Below, piece after piece: positions 1 to 10,405 of a stretch of DNA of 64,000 nucleotides; within the stretch, counting starts at the first letter, position 1, and each line of letters begins with the position of its first letter. A model generated the notes under the pieces. That model searched no databases. It saw nothing but the letters and a program-made list of their open reading frames with translations, and was not told the DNA's origin. The position numbers and the translations under genes are program-made. The DNA lies in assembly GCA_000611715.1 (NCBI GenBank), contig AZYM01000046.1, positions 186,001-250,000 of the forward strand, read 5' to 3'. This stretch comes from Scolecobasidium constrictum UM 578 (lineage: Eukaryota; Ascomycota; Dothideomycetes; Venturiales; Sympoventuriaceae).

Positions 1-20
1 TGCTGCGCGTTGTCTTCCAT
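1..20 (-). CDS. Possible 5' end of a gene leaving the window
   Basis: An ATG on the minus strand at 20..18 opens a frame (M-E-D-N-A-Q) that runs off the left edge. The 505 bp between it and the TAF5 start would then be a divergent promoter. Only six codons are visible, so this is a weak suggestion and no product can be named. Confidence 0.2.
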
Positions 21-525
21 GGCGTCGAGATGAGGTTGGCGGTGGAGATTTTGAAGGCGGCCTCAAGGAATCTTGCACATCGCGGAGGTGACACTGCGCG
101 CTACATCCACGCGTTCACGCACGTGAAATTCAGTGACTGCATTAAGCGCGGCGATTATAGTGACCTGAACGATGGACAACACGCGTTTTGCTTTGGCTTC
201 TCCAGATTTGAGGCTCTGCGGGATCTCGCATTGGTCGTCTTGGCACGTCTCCCGATCCTCACTTCCACCTCACTTCCATCACCAGATCCGATCCAACAAT
301 GATCAAATCATCATCAGATAATCCCAAGATCTATTGAAACCTCGACCGATACGATCGCAAACCCAGACTAGACTTCGCAGACCGAGATATTACGTGTTGT
401 GCTGCCATGCGACTACCCACCTGAAGACGCGACCCAGATCCAACTTGATCTCATCGACAGCGGACCGAGTGAGAATCGATTGAAACCAAAACCGACCCAA
501 AGCGACCAAGAGATCTGAAAACGTA
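21..525. other. 5' region of TAF5, no gene seen
   Basis: Short open frames here have no recognisable domain and no splice continuity to a neighbour. The stretch probably holds the TAF5 promoter and 5' UTR, possibly shared with a divergent gene at the window edge. Confidence 0.4.
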
Positions 526-3338
526 ATGTCGCATCCACCGCCTCATGTGCCTTCGCGGGCGAACAGCGTTGTTAATGGCCCGCCAAGTGCAGGGCTGCCG
601 CCTCCGCAAGGTCAGCAGCCGCCGCCAACGCCAGGAGCCGGCGCATCGTCGCAGCAAAATCTGAATCAAATTGTGAGTTCATGGCCTCCTACGTCATTAG
701 CATGCAAGTCTGCCTCAAAGCTGTTGCCCACAAGGCAGTCGAGCACATGGTTGCCCATGGGTGACAACTCCCTCATATTGTAAAGCCTCGTCTTTCCAAT
801 TCCGCGCCACTTCAAATTCATCTTCAGCACTCTTTCTCTTATTCACCCACGAACACAGCCGGTGGTGTGCATTTCCTTCCTTCTTTGAGCTTCACGGCAC
901 CCTGCAGCGTTGCTTGGCTTCAGGGCTTCAAAGTTCACACCATCACTTTCTCTGCGCACTTCAGCCTCTTTTCACTCTCTACACTTTCGCAATCTTGTGC
1001 GCTGCAACGTTTCTAGTCGCCATCATGTACAGGCACGGGCGAACGTACACGCCTCCCTACTCCCGAGAGCGTAAGAATGGAACTAGACACTCCATTAATT
1101 CGCTCCTCAACCAAATTCTCCCACAACACGCACACAGCAATCCTGATGTCGTCGTTCATGCGGATAACTCGACAACTAACGGCCCGCAGGTGTTGGAATA
1201 CCTGAACAAGAAGGGCTACAGCAAGACAGAAGCGACTTTGCGGCGAGAGGTTGCTGACCGAGACAGCAACGGTGCGGTGGCGCGCAAGGTACAAGAGAAA
1301 GGATGGGAGAGATTCATAGACTCATATGGTGAGTTTGATTTAATACACGTTGTTGCGCGATGCTGACAACATGCAGCACTCCTCGAACACTATGTCGACG
1401 ACAGCCTTGAAGTGTACAGGCCAGAGCTCGTGCGACTTTTATGGCCCATCTTCGTGCAATCATACCTCGGCCTTGTGGTCGACTTCGCTCCGCCAGAAGC
1501 ACTCACTGGCTTCTTTAGGGAGCACAGTCCACGATTTGGTCGCGAACATGGCGACGAGCTGCGGCAATTACAAGTTATCACAGAGCCACCGCATGTCCAG
1601 CAATCAAGTTTGGGCAAGACATTCAGAGGCGAAAACGCCAAATATCGACTATCACTTTCAGCCATGGCCTACGCCTCACTCATCCAGTTCCTTGAATCGA
1701 AGCAGGACCAAGGTGGCGTCATCATACAAGGCCTGATTTCGAGTCATGTCCACGTCGTCACAGCCGAGCGAACAATGGCTGCATCTGATCGCAGTCTCGC
1801 CGCCATGCTCGCACGCAGTGGTGACGACTTCGATCTTCCCGCCGAGGACGAAGGCATTCCTGGCCACAACCCAGGATCGGCGAACACCGACCGCAATGCG
1901 CCCAGCGTGCTGCCAAATCTCAAGCTGGGTCAGATGCCCATGGACCCTGAGGCCATGGAGGACATTCGCGCCGACCTCAAAGAAGAAGACGATCGGCATC
2001 CTCCTGCTCCTGGCGAATCATCTCTAGTCGAGGAGTTTGAGCAGCGAATCAAGCAAGAGCCTGCGGATGACGCGCCAAACCGAGAAGCAATACCTCTTCC
2101 GCCTCCACTGGCGCGCGACATCAAGACGGAGATTGGCAAGATTCGAGAGTATCGTGATCGGTTTAAGATAGACCCAAAGAGCAGCGGAGTCGGGCCTGGT
2201 GTGAGCGTCTGCATGTACACCTTCCACAACACGCACGACAAGTAAGTCGGACGATAAAATGACATTTTTTCCCAAATGCTAATGCAATAACAGTGTCAAC
2301 TGCCTTGACTTCTCTGGCGATCTTATGCTCGTGGCTGCTGGCACTCAACAGTCTTACATCCGGATCTGGTCGCTCGATGGCAAGCCAATCCCCAACCTAA
2401 GCGAGGCAGATGCCACCACAAGAAATCAGCCAACAAGCTCGAAACGCCTTATCGGACATTCTGGTCCCGTGTATGCCGTCCATTTCTCGCCCGCCACCCC
2501 AAATCCCTCTCGCGAGTCTCCACAGACTTCGCCACGATACCTTCTTTCCTCATCCGCTGACAAGACTGTGCGCCTATGGTCCTGCGATACATGGACGTGT
2601 CTTGTAGCATATCGAGGGCACGACAGTCCCGTATGGGATGTGCGTTGGGGTCCACATGGACACTACTTCCTCTCGACCGGCCACGACAAGGTTGCTCGCC
2701 TGTGGAACACAGAGAATATCGCTCCTATACGTATGTTCGTGGCGCACGACAACGACGTAGATCGCGGTACCTTCCATCCCAACGGCGCCTACGTCTTCAC
2801 GGCGGGAGACAAAAACGTTCGTATGTGGGATATCTCCCGTGGCAATCCTGTGCGCATGTTCACGGGCCACACTGGCGCCATCACGGCCATCGAATGCAGT
2901 CCTGATGGACGAACACTTGCGAGTGCGGATGATCAAGGCAGCATCTTCTTGTGGGATCTGGCATCAGGTACACGCATCAAGCGCATGCGTGGACATGGCA
3001 AGGGGGGCATCTGGTCGCTCTCCTGGAGCGTCGAGTCCTCCGTCCTTGTCTCAGGCGGTGCAGACATGACTGTGCGTGTGTGGGATGTCATCCAAAAGCC
3101 CAACGCTCAGGGTGCTGAGGCTGGAGGCAAGCCCGACGGCGCTGCGGGGTCTTCAGCAGCTGCTGCCGGTGCCGCTGGTGGAGCTGCGCAAGGGCAGAAA
3201 AAGAGCAAGAAGGACGTTATTGTGACGCAGGATCAGATCAGCGCGTTTCCGACGAAGAAGAGTCCGGTGTACAAGGTCGCTTTCACAAGGAGTAATTTGG
3301 TTTTGGCTGGCAGCGCTTACTTGCCAGAATTGTATTGA
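526..3338 (+). CDS. TAF5: TFIID/SAGA subunit TAF5 (LisH, NTD2, WD40)
   Basis: The exons join as 526..672, 1190..1328, 1377..2241 and 2294..3338, giving 731 residues, a normal TAF5 length. A Pro-rich N-terminus leads into a LisH motif (about residues 50-80, beginning VLEYLNKKGYSKTEATL), then the TAF5 N-terminal helical domain (about 97-230, RPELVRLLWPIFVQSYLGLV), an acidic linker, and a C-terminal WD40 propeller (about 390-690) with repeated GH...W-D blades. TAF5 is a scaffold shared by TFIID and SAGA in RNA polymerase II initiation. The first intron is 517 bp, unusually long here. One blade reads DVDRGTFHPN...FTAGDKNVRMWD, where most homologues have a DVDCV..FHPN...TGS-D form, and it seems one residue short. 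A Gly/Ala-rich loop interrupts the last blades. Identity is secure; the N-terminal exon is slightly less so because of the long intron. Confidence 0.9.
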
Positions 3339-4061
3339 GGGTGCTCTGTCGCGATGTGCGATATGAATTGGAGATGAACATTGCAATTTTGATATAGCTC
3401 GGTAGCGGTTCTAACTAAGGCGCTCTTCGTGCGAGTCACGGTATGCAGCATGAACTAGGTCTGCGCGGAATATTTGGCGCATTCCATCATCGAATTCACA
3501 AGATTTCGATAAGTCGCTTTACGGTATTCTCCTCGGAGCAGGTAAATTGCCCATGCTCCCCGCGCATGCTAATCTAACCACTTGAAGCTTGGGGGCCCTC
3601 CATGTGCCGTTCGAATGATGTACTCGGACGAGATTCCATGCTTCATGACTGGCGCATCAGAACATGTCTCTTTGCCACAAGCCCGACACGTGACGAGAGT
3701 CCAGTTTTGATTCACATTAGGATTAGCGCGTACACGCGCCGCCCCATAAGGCACTCACGGACATGAACAACATTCAGCCTTGATCATCCAGACTGAACAG
3801 GCCCTTGAGACTACTGCTGAGGCTTTCTAAGATCCCACTGGTTGTCGGAGCGTCTCCGTCAGTTTGTCCCTCATGCGGTTCCGAGTGAAAGGTACGAGAG
3901 GATGCGTGAACCAGGGTGTTTCCTGACCAATCACGACACTTCCTCGCTGACTTCGGACTTGCCCCCAGGTCGTTTTACTGCTCGAACGACAAAACCATAT
4001 CATATATAACTCCTTGGCTACTTGTCTCTCTTCAGCTACGTTTCTCTACCATGCTTGAACA
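3339..4061. other. Intergenic region between TAF5 and the zinc-cluster gene
   Basis: This is the TAF5 3' flank and the promoter of the next gene. Apart from the TATA-like site at 4002..4009 and an upstream ATG at 4051, nothing could be supported. Confidence 0.5.
4002..4009 (+). promoter_or_regulatory. TATA-like box
   Basis: The sequence ATATATAA lies about 55 bp before the ATG at 4062. If it is used, the leader is very short. An out-of-frame ATG at 4051 opens a 48-codon-span frame that overlaps the main start and ends at 4194. Confidence 0.35.
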
Positions 4062-6583
4062 ATGTCGGAGCAGAACAACGGTATGCGCAGGTTATTGCCT
4101 CGAGATCCTGTCTTGCTGCAGCCAGGACCACAGCCAGGAGTATCGAGGGCGGCACCGAAGCAGAATCCGAGGAAGAGACCGATCTCTGCTGTAAGCAGTG
4201 CATGTGAGAGTAGGTCAAACATATCTTGAACTCTCCCATTCAATCATACTGATATAGCATAGCTTGTCGAAGACGAAAAACGAAAGTACGGTCATTCAGA
4301 ACAAATCTACTTTTACTAGCGTGAAACCAGCCTTAACAACCAGCCTGATAGTGCGATGGTACGCGACCACGATGCGGTCCTTGTGCAACACGGGACGCCC
4401 AATGCCATTTCAGCGCGCCGGAAGGACTTACGCAACACGAAGCGAGAAGAAAGAAGGCGACGAATTACGAAAGCGTGATCGAATTTCTGCGAACAGGAAC
4501 CGCTGCAGAAGCAAATGAGGTCTTGAGACGACTGCGAGCTGGCGATGATGTTGAGTACGCAGTCAATGCGATTGCAGATGCTCGACTACTCCTCCCTAAG
4601 GCGGATATGCCGGATTTGGGCCTGAAGACCTTTGGTATGCCCCAGCTGTCTCCCGAGGAAGCTTCAGCAATGAGGATGAATGGCCACCCTGAGATTCTGC
4701 CTGCCACGGCTGCGCCTCGACCTGCAGGTATGAGACTTATGTCACCGTGAGATTTTCGCGAGTCCTCGATGCGCCTTAAGATGAGATCAAGCTGACTTTT
4801 GCCCCAGTGACGATGACCCGGCCTTCGTCTTCGAGAAGCACTTCCTTGTCGATGAGCGAGACAAGCACGTAGAGAAGAACGCGTTCGTGAATCTGGCGAC
4901 TCCGAGTCTGCCACTGTCTCGGTGGACGACAGTGTCGGAAGATGATCGGCATATGAATCACCTACTCACGCTGTTCTTCACCTGGGACCATATCGTGGGA
5001 CGAGCGATATACCGACCGATCTTCGAGGAGGATGCGGTGAGCTTGGATCCCAATGCTGCAGATCACGTACCTGGCGCGTTCTGCGCCAGATTTCTGGTCA
5101 ACGCTCTACTTGCTGCGAGCTGTGTAGGTTTTAAACAACTGACGGGCCTTTCGATGGTACCGTACTAATTGCTGGACAGCTCTACTCACATGCCCCTGCC
5201 GATGTCAAAGCCTCTGACCATCGCAATAGTAGAGGTCGAGCATGGGCAGTCGAGGCACAGAGACTTCTCGAAAACATCAACAAGCCGTCATTGCCATTGA
5301 TGCAGGGCCTGTTCGCCTTGTTCGTGTACGAAGGTAACCTGGGGTCGGGTGCTAAGGCCATCGAGCATTTCTTTCACGCCATCAAAGTTTACGCTGATCT
5401 AAATGATGGCGATTGTTTCTCCCGCCCAAGAACCGCCAGCGGACCACGACTGCAGCGTGAGCGGGAGGCTGTGTCATGGTGTATGTGGGGCTTTTATTGC
5501 TGCGAATGGTGCGTGCCATGCGTGTTCTTACAGATGAAAACAGGGCTGACGTTCCATCTCACTAGGCGAGGAACGCAATCACTGAGCATTAGGAAGCAGA
5601 CTCGCAAGCCAAAAATGCCCAAGCTATGGCAAAATCCCGCATTTCCGCTCGCACAACCCAGTTCGACAGAATATTGGTGGTCGGCATATCCGATGTCTTG
5701 CAAGATGCAGAGGTCTATGCAGGTGGAACTGCAAGAAGAAGACGTCAAGCTCTCTGAGATTGTCGAGGATGCTCTGGACTTCTTGTATCCGAAGGACGGA
5801 ATGCCGGCACTGGGTAGAGGCCCAACCCGTGTGCTCGAGCTGTACAATGACTTCCTCAGATGGAAGTATGTCTGCCCGCCGAGGATCAGGTTCGAGGAGG
5901 CTGTGTTGCCTTATGCTGCGCTATTACAGTAAGTTTATGCCATCTTTTTGATTGAGACGGCATCTTTAGCACTTGGTCCAGTCGTCGCAGACATACTAAT
6001 TCCTCACAGCGTCCATCTGGAAATCATGCTCACGACTCTTTTGCACCCATTTACCAGTGGCAACTTCAACGGCCCCAATCAACATGCTTCTCTACCCTTC
6101 AATCCCCACGAGCGCCTCCTAGCACATGCCTCGGGACTCACAACCACAATCTGGACCTACCGCTCCCTCGCTCCAATCGCATACGAATACTACCTCGTGC
6201 ACGTCCTCAGCACAGCCGCCTTCGTCGCTCTCTCCAGCGCAGAGGGGAATGACAGCATCTCGAGCAATCCCGTGCTGATGGACACGCTCATCCGCGCCTG
6301 CCAATGCCTCTTGGACATGAGGAGGCGACTACCCGTTGCCGCGGACGTGCTCATTGCGATTCAAGCCGCGTTCGTGAAAAATGGTATCGCGATCCCGGAG
6401 TCTCTTGAGCGGTACTTTGATGGAAAGAAGCCGCATGTTAACGGAGAAATTATGCATCAGCACCATGACCACACAATTGGCGCGCTCTTGCCCCAACAAG
6501 ATGCGGTTAGGAATGGGAAGACAACAATCTATGTACACGCACAGCAACTTCCAGACGGGGCTGATGATATGATGCTAGATTAG
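4062..6583 (+). CDS. Zn(II)2Cys6 fungal-specific transcription factor
   Basis: The exons join as 4062..4209, 4263..4285, 4352..4746, 4808..5123, 5180..5508, 5566..5928 and 6010..6583, giving 715 residues. The zinc cluster (residues about 49-77) reads C-E-T-C-R-R-R-K-T-K-C-D-G-T-R-P-R-C-G-P-C followed by ATRDAQC, with all six cysteines and their usual spacing. It is assembled from three exons; the middle one is only 23 nt. The middle region (SRWTTVSEDDRHMNHLL and following) resembles the start of the fungal-specific regulatory domain and ends near LLPQQDA. The start was chosen because the ATG at 4062 gives an uninterrupted basic N-terminus into the cluster. The intron 5509..5565 is a multiple of three without a stop, so a retained form would also be translated. 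The target genes are unknown. The flavoprotein gene starts about 450 bp downstream on the same strand. Confidence 0.85.
4263..4285 (+). other. 23-nt micro-exon inside the zinc cluster
   Basis: This exon encodes the T-C-R-R-R-K-T-K segment. It is bounded by an AG at 4261-4262 and a GT at 4286-4287. The flanking exons supply the first Cys and the last four Cys, so skipping it would destroy the DNA-binding domain and shift the frame. Confidence 0.7.
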
Positions 6584-7028
6584 AGGATATGTATAGAGCT
6601 CGTGGGATGTACTTATTTTGTGGTATCAAGCGCGAGAACGACATATTCCAATCCCGACCTCAGACTCCAGGGAGCAAATAAAGCTTAAGTCACGCCTGGA
6701 CTTGATGTAACAGCAACATTACTGCTCATGAAGCACGAATGAGATAATAAGTCTTAGCACCTCAAATCCCACGTGTAATTCTTGAAGGCTGAAGTCTGGA
6801 TCATATTTCCTGGCCTTGCCCGTGGCACTCATGCATTGTCGGAGCCGAGTCCGAGCTGCAGCTGGACCCTGCGTCATCAGAGCTGCAGGGCTACACAGCT
6901 GCATCACCACATTCTTGTCTGTCTCAGTAGCTCTGAAGAAGAAGCAAGACTGCCAGCTTTCTAGACCTGGTAGATTCAATGATGATGGCCCACTAATTAC
7001 ACCTCTTGGCTCCATACTTCAAGGGAAG
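6584..7028. other. Intergenic region, nothing recognised
   Basis: 3' flank of the zinc-cluster gene and 5' flank of the flavoprotein gene. The short frames present carry no domain and no supporting splice sites. Confidence 0.5.
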
Positions 7029-8697
7029 ATGCGCATCTCTAGCGTTTTAGCTGTCCTGTCTGCTGCGCAGGCGGCGGTATGCTCAGTAGCCACAAACACA
7101 GAGCAAGATGTTGCTGCGAAGCCTAAACGCGTGGCTATCATAGGTGCTTTTTCAACCACTGACAGGCAATGCAAAGATAGGTAGACTGACAATCGATCCA
7201 CCAGGTGCCGGTGCCGCGGGAGCATCAACAGCATACCACCTCCGCAAATACGCCTCCCTCACCAACACCCCCGTGAACATCACCATCTTCGAGCGCGAAC
7301 CATACATCGGCGGCCGCAGCACTACCGTCCAACCGTTCAATGATCCCTCCGCCCGCCCCGTCGAACTCGGCGCCAGCATCTTCGTCGACGTGAACCACAT
7401 CCTCCAACAGTCCGTCAAGGAGTTCAACCTCACACTGAAGGAACCGTACTCCACAGTCCGCCGAATAAGAGATGGCGTGCAGACCACCGAGAAGTTCCCT
7501 TTCATGGGCATCTACGATGGCTCTCAATTCGTCGTCAAGATGGCCGACGCCGGCTGGTGGAGCAGCGCGAAAATGCTGTGGCGCTACGGCATGGCGCCTT
7601 ACTATGCAAACAAACTGATGCAGAAGACTGTCGCCAAGTTCCTCGCCATCTATGAAGCGCCTTATTTCCCGTTCCCGTCGCTGACGAAGCGCGTATATGA
7701 TTTGGGGCTGAGTGAAGTGGTGGGCACGACGGGCGCGCATTTCTTGAAGGAGAATGGGATTGGAGAGGCTTTTGGACGGGAGGTGATTCAGGCGATGACG
7801 AGGGTGAATTATGCGATTAATTTGGGGGCGGTGCATGGGCTGGAGGGGATGGTGAGTATTGCTACCGAGGGGGCTAGTGCGGTGGAGGGCGGGAATTGGA
7901 GGATCTTCGAGGGGATGGTGAATTCGAGCGGCGCAGACGTGAAGCTGGAGACAGCGGTCAAGTCTGTGCAGAGACATGCAGACGGCACATTCACGCTCAC
8001 CTCCAAGGGCGCCGCAAGCCAGAAAGCAGACACCGCCACCTTCGACACGCTAGTTCTCGCGTCTCCATACCAATTCACCAACCTGGACATCTCGCCTAAA
8101 CCTGCCATAACCCCGGACACGATCCCATACGTCAACCTACACGTCACCCTCTTCACCTCGCCGCACTACCTCTCCTCTGCTGCGTTCGGCCTCCCTGAGG
8201 AGGAGACAGTACCCAGCATGCTCCTCACGACACTACAAGACGACGAAACGCCCGGCGCAGACCCCTTCTACAGCTCCCGCGTCCCCTTCAACTCCATCTC
8301 CCTCCTCGGCACGCGCTTCAACCGCCGGACGGGCGGTGACCAGTACCTCTACAAGATCTTCAGCATGGCGCCCATTTCAGACGAGTTCCTCGCCCGTCTC
8401 ATGGGCGTCAAAACACCATTAAGGGAAGAGGACGTAAGCTGGGTGCACCGGAAGCTGTGGCAGAGTTACCCGTTTGAAGTGCCGCGAGTCACGTTTGAGG
8501 AGTTGAGGCTGGATGAGAATCTGTGGTATACGGGCGGGATGGAGAGTTTTATTAGTTGTATGGAGACCATGGCGTTGATGGGGAAGAATGTGGCGAATCT
8601 TGTTGTGGAGGAGTGGGTTAGTGGGAGGACGAAAATGACCACTGTAGAAGAGGAAGATGAGGAAGGTGTACAGGAACGGCTGCAAGTTGAGCTGTGA
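7029..8697 (+). CDS. Prenylcysteine oxidase-like secreted/vacuolar flavoprotein
   Basis: Two exons, 7029..7143 and 7205..8697, give 535 residues. A hydrophobic signal peptide (about residues 1-19) precedes an FAD-binding Rossmann motif, VAIIGAGAAGASTAYHL, assembled across the intron. It is followed by FEREPYIGGRSTTV and ELGASIFVDVNHIL, which fit the prenylcysteine lyase/oxidase family. Family members oxidatively cleave the thioether of prenylcysteine released by turnover of prenylated proteins, giving free cysteine and a prenyl aldehyde, and act in the lysosome or vacuole. The start is the only ATG that gives both a signal peptide and an intact GxGxxG. The C-terminus is acidic (TTVEEEDEEG). 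Length and order fit fungal homologues, though activity on prenylcysteine is inferred from the family. Confidence 0.85.
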
Positions 8698-8771
8698 TCG
8701 GTTGGACGGGAGTCGGATGCAAGAAGCTTGGGTGTGGTGCCACGTGGGACTTGATGCTGGATCGCCTATGT

Positions 8772-9703
8772 CTAGACGTGGCGTATGCCTATTCTGCCGG
8801 CCCATAACACGGGCGCAAAGTTCCGAGGCATGCTGAAGCCGAATAGGCTCGCGAAATATAGGATAACGAGCACTGCGGTCGGTGCGAGCAGCAGCTCGGT
8901 ATGCTTTAGGAAGGGCAGAGCTGTTGTCTGTTAGCCTGTGTACTCATGTATAATGAATGAACGAATGACCTACCATTATACCCCAAGAACGTAATCACAG
9001 TATAATATCCAAAGGCCAGCAAATACAACGTATTCCCCAGAAACAAACTCAACCAGTACTCCTTCGCAATCACCGGCATGAGCACAAACTGCACCACATA
9101 CAGGAACACCCACACGGGGAAGAAAGCACGTATCGCCACATCAAAGCAGTACCCAAACTCAAGCTGCTCCGCGCCCTCGCCCCCCGCCTGCGCAAACAAC
9201 CCCCTCCGCCTCCCGCGCCCCAGAAACGTAGGTAGACCCGCTACACCGGGCCCCAACAGCCGTCCGACGAGGAAATACATCACGGTCGCCACGGCCAGTC
9301 CCGCTAGCAGGAAATGCCCCAGCACAAAGACGAGCGTGACTTTCACGAGTGCCGCACCGTACGCCAATCCCCACGACAGTCCCGTGAGCAGCATGAAGAA
9401 GCCGAGCAGGTACGTGAAGGACGGGTCCGGCCGGTGCCACGACCGCGACGTGGTGCGGTGGTAGTGGTAATTTTTGAAGACGCGCTTGGGCGAGAGCAGG
9501 AGGGACGTCATTTCCCAGACGGCGAGCTCGAAGTCGAGTTGCGAGAATTTGAGGGCGCGCTTGAGGAAGAGCGGGATGCGGAGGGGGGTTTGCCGGCGGG
9601 AGGACGAGGTGGAGGAGGATGTGTAGGCTGAGGAGGAGGGGCCGAAGTTGGGGTTGCCGTCTGGTGAGTTATGGCGTGGGAGGGAGATCGTTGGGTTGGA
9701 CAT
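8772..9703 (-). CDS. GMH1: UNC-50/Gmh1-like Golgi membrane protein
   Basis: Two exons, 8974..9703 and 8772..8920, give 292 residues. After a Ser-rich tail, the conserved UNC-50 segment reads LKFSQLDFELAVWEMTSLLLSP and KRVFKNYHYHR, followed by five or six hydrophobic helices (for example LLGFFMLLTGLSWGLAYG and AFFPVWVFLYVVQFVLMPV). Gmh1 in yeast is a Golgi membrane protein linked to Arf-GEF Gea1/2; UNC-50 in animals is needed for assembly and transport of nicotinic receptors. The second exon restores the last membrane segment (LLLAPTAVLVILYFASLFGF). Without the splice the protein would end in an unrelated tail. It is divergent from RNA14. Confidence 0.88.
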
Positions 9704-10405
9704 CGTGGATGGTGCCAGTTGGTGGTTGGACTTGGTGATTGTCTCTCGGGATGTAGCCTTCTGCTGCTGAAGTATACAGCAGAGATAGATATTGTTCCTA
9801 GCTCCTTGGTCTCTGTAAGGCTACTTCTCCTCTATGCGGCGTAGATCGAGTATGGATCGCGACTGCTCCGTATACGTATGCAGATGTGGATCGAGAAGGA
9901 GCGACGTACGTAGAGGAAGGAGCGATCCGGGATCTGGGCGTAGAAGTTAAGGCCGCTAGCTCGTATAATACAGATACCTTATGGTAGTAGCACAACGTCA
10001 AATGGCAGCGACTTGAGAAAATGTTCTTGCGCTGCGTCACTGCCGACAATAAAGATGAGGGCTGCACCTGCGGCGGACGTGTTCCGTTTTAGGCTAAGCT
10101 CCGGGTCGCAACTTCTTTCTCTCCGCAATCCATCCGTCGCGCAACATCACTTCTTCATCTTCCTCACCACCACTCATATACTTCGTAATCGTCCAGGCCT
10201 GCGTACAAGTGCTTCGTCGCGCAGCGTACATTCCACGGATCTCTTCTCCAGCCCTCCCCAGACACTAATTGGCGCTGCTCGCCAGCCGCGCCTGCCTGCG
10301 CAAGCTTCCAACCTCAACTGCCCACTTCTTGTCACCCTTCTAACCAAGCACTGACTTCTCTGTGCCTTTCACATTGCGCGTGGGATCTGAGCGATAGCTC
10401 TGATC
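9704..10405. other. Divergent promoter region between GMH1 and RNA14
   Basis: About 700 bp separate two outward-reading starts. The part at 9840-9960 contains several short inverted or repeated words (GGATCG, GTATAC, GACGTACGTA) but no site I can name. It probably serves both genes. Confidence 0.5.

Noticed and set aside
7225..7977. 250-codon minus-strand frame opposite the flavoprotein
   Set aside because: It is His/Arg-rich, has no domain, and overlaps a well-supported gene.
9840..9960. Short palindromic words in the GMH1-RNA14 promoter
   Set aside because: The words (GTATAC, GGATCG, GACGTACGTA) are too short and irregular to be called an operator or repeat array.
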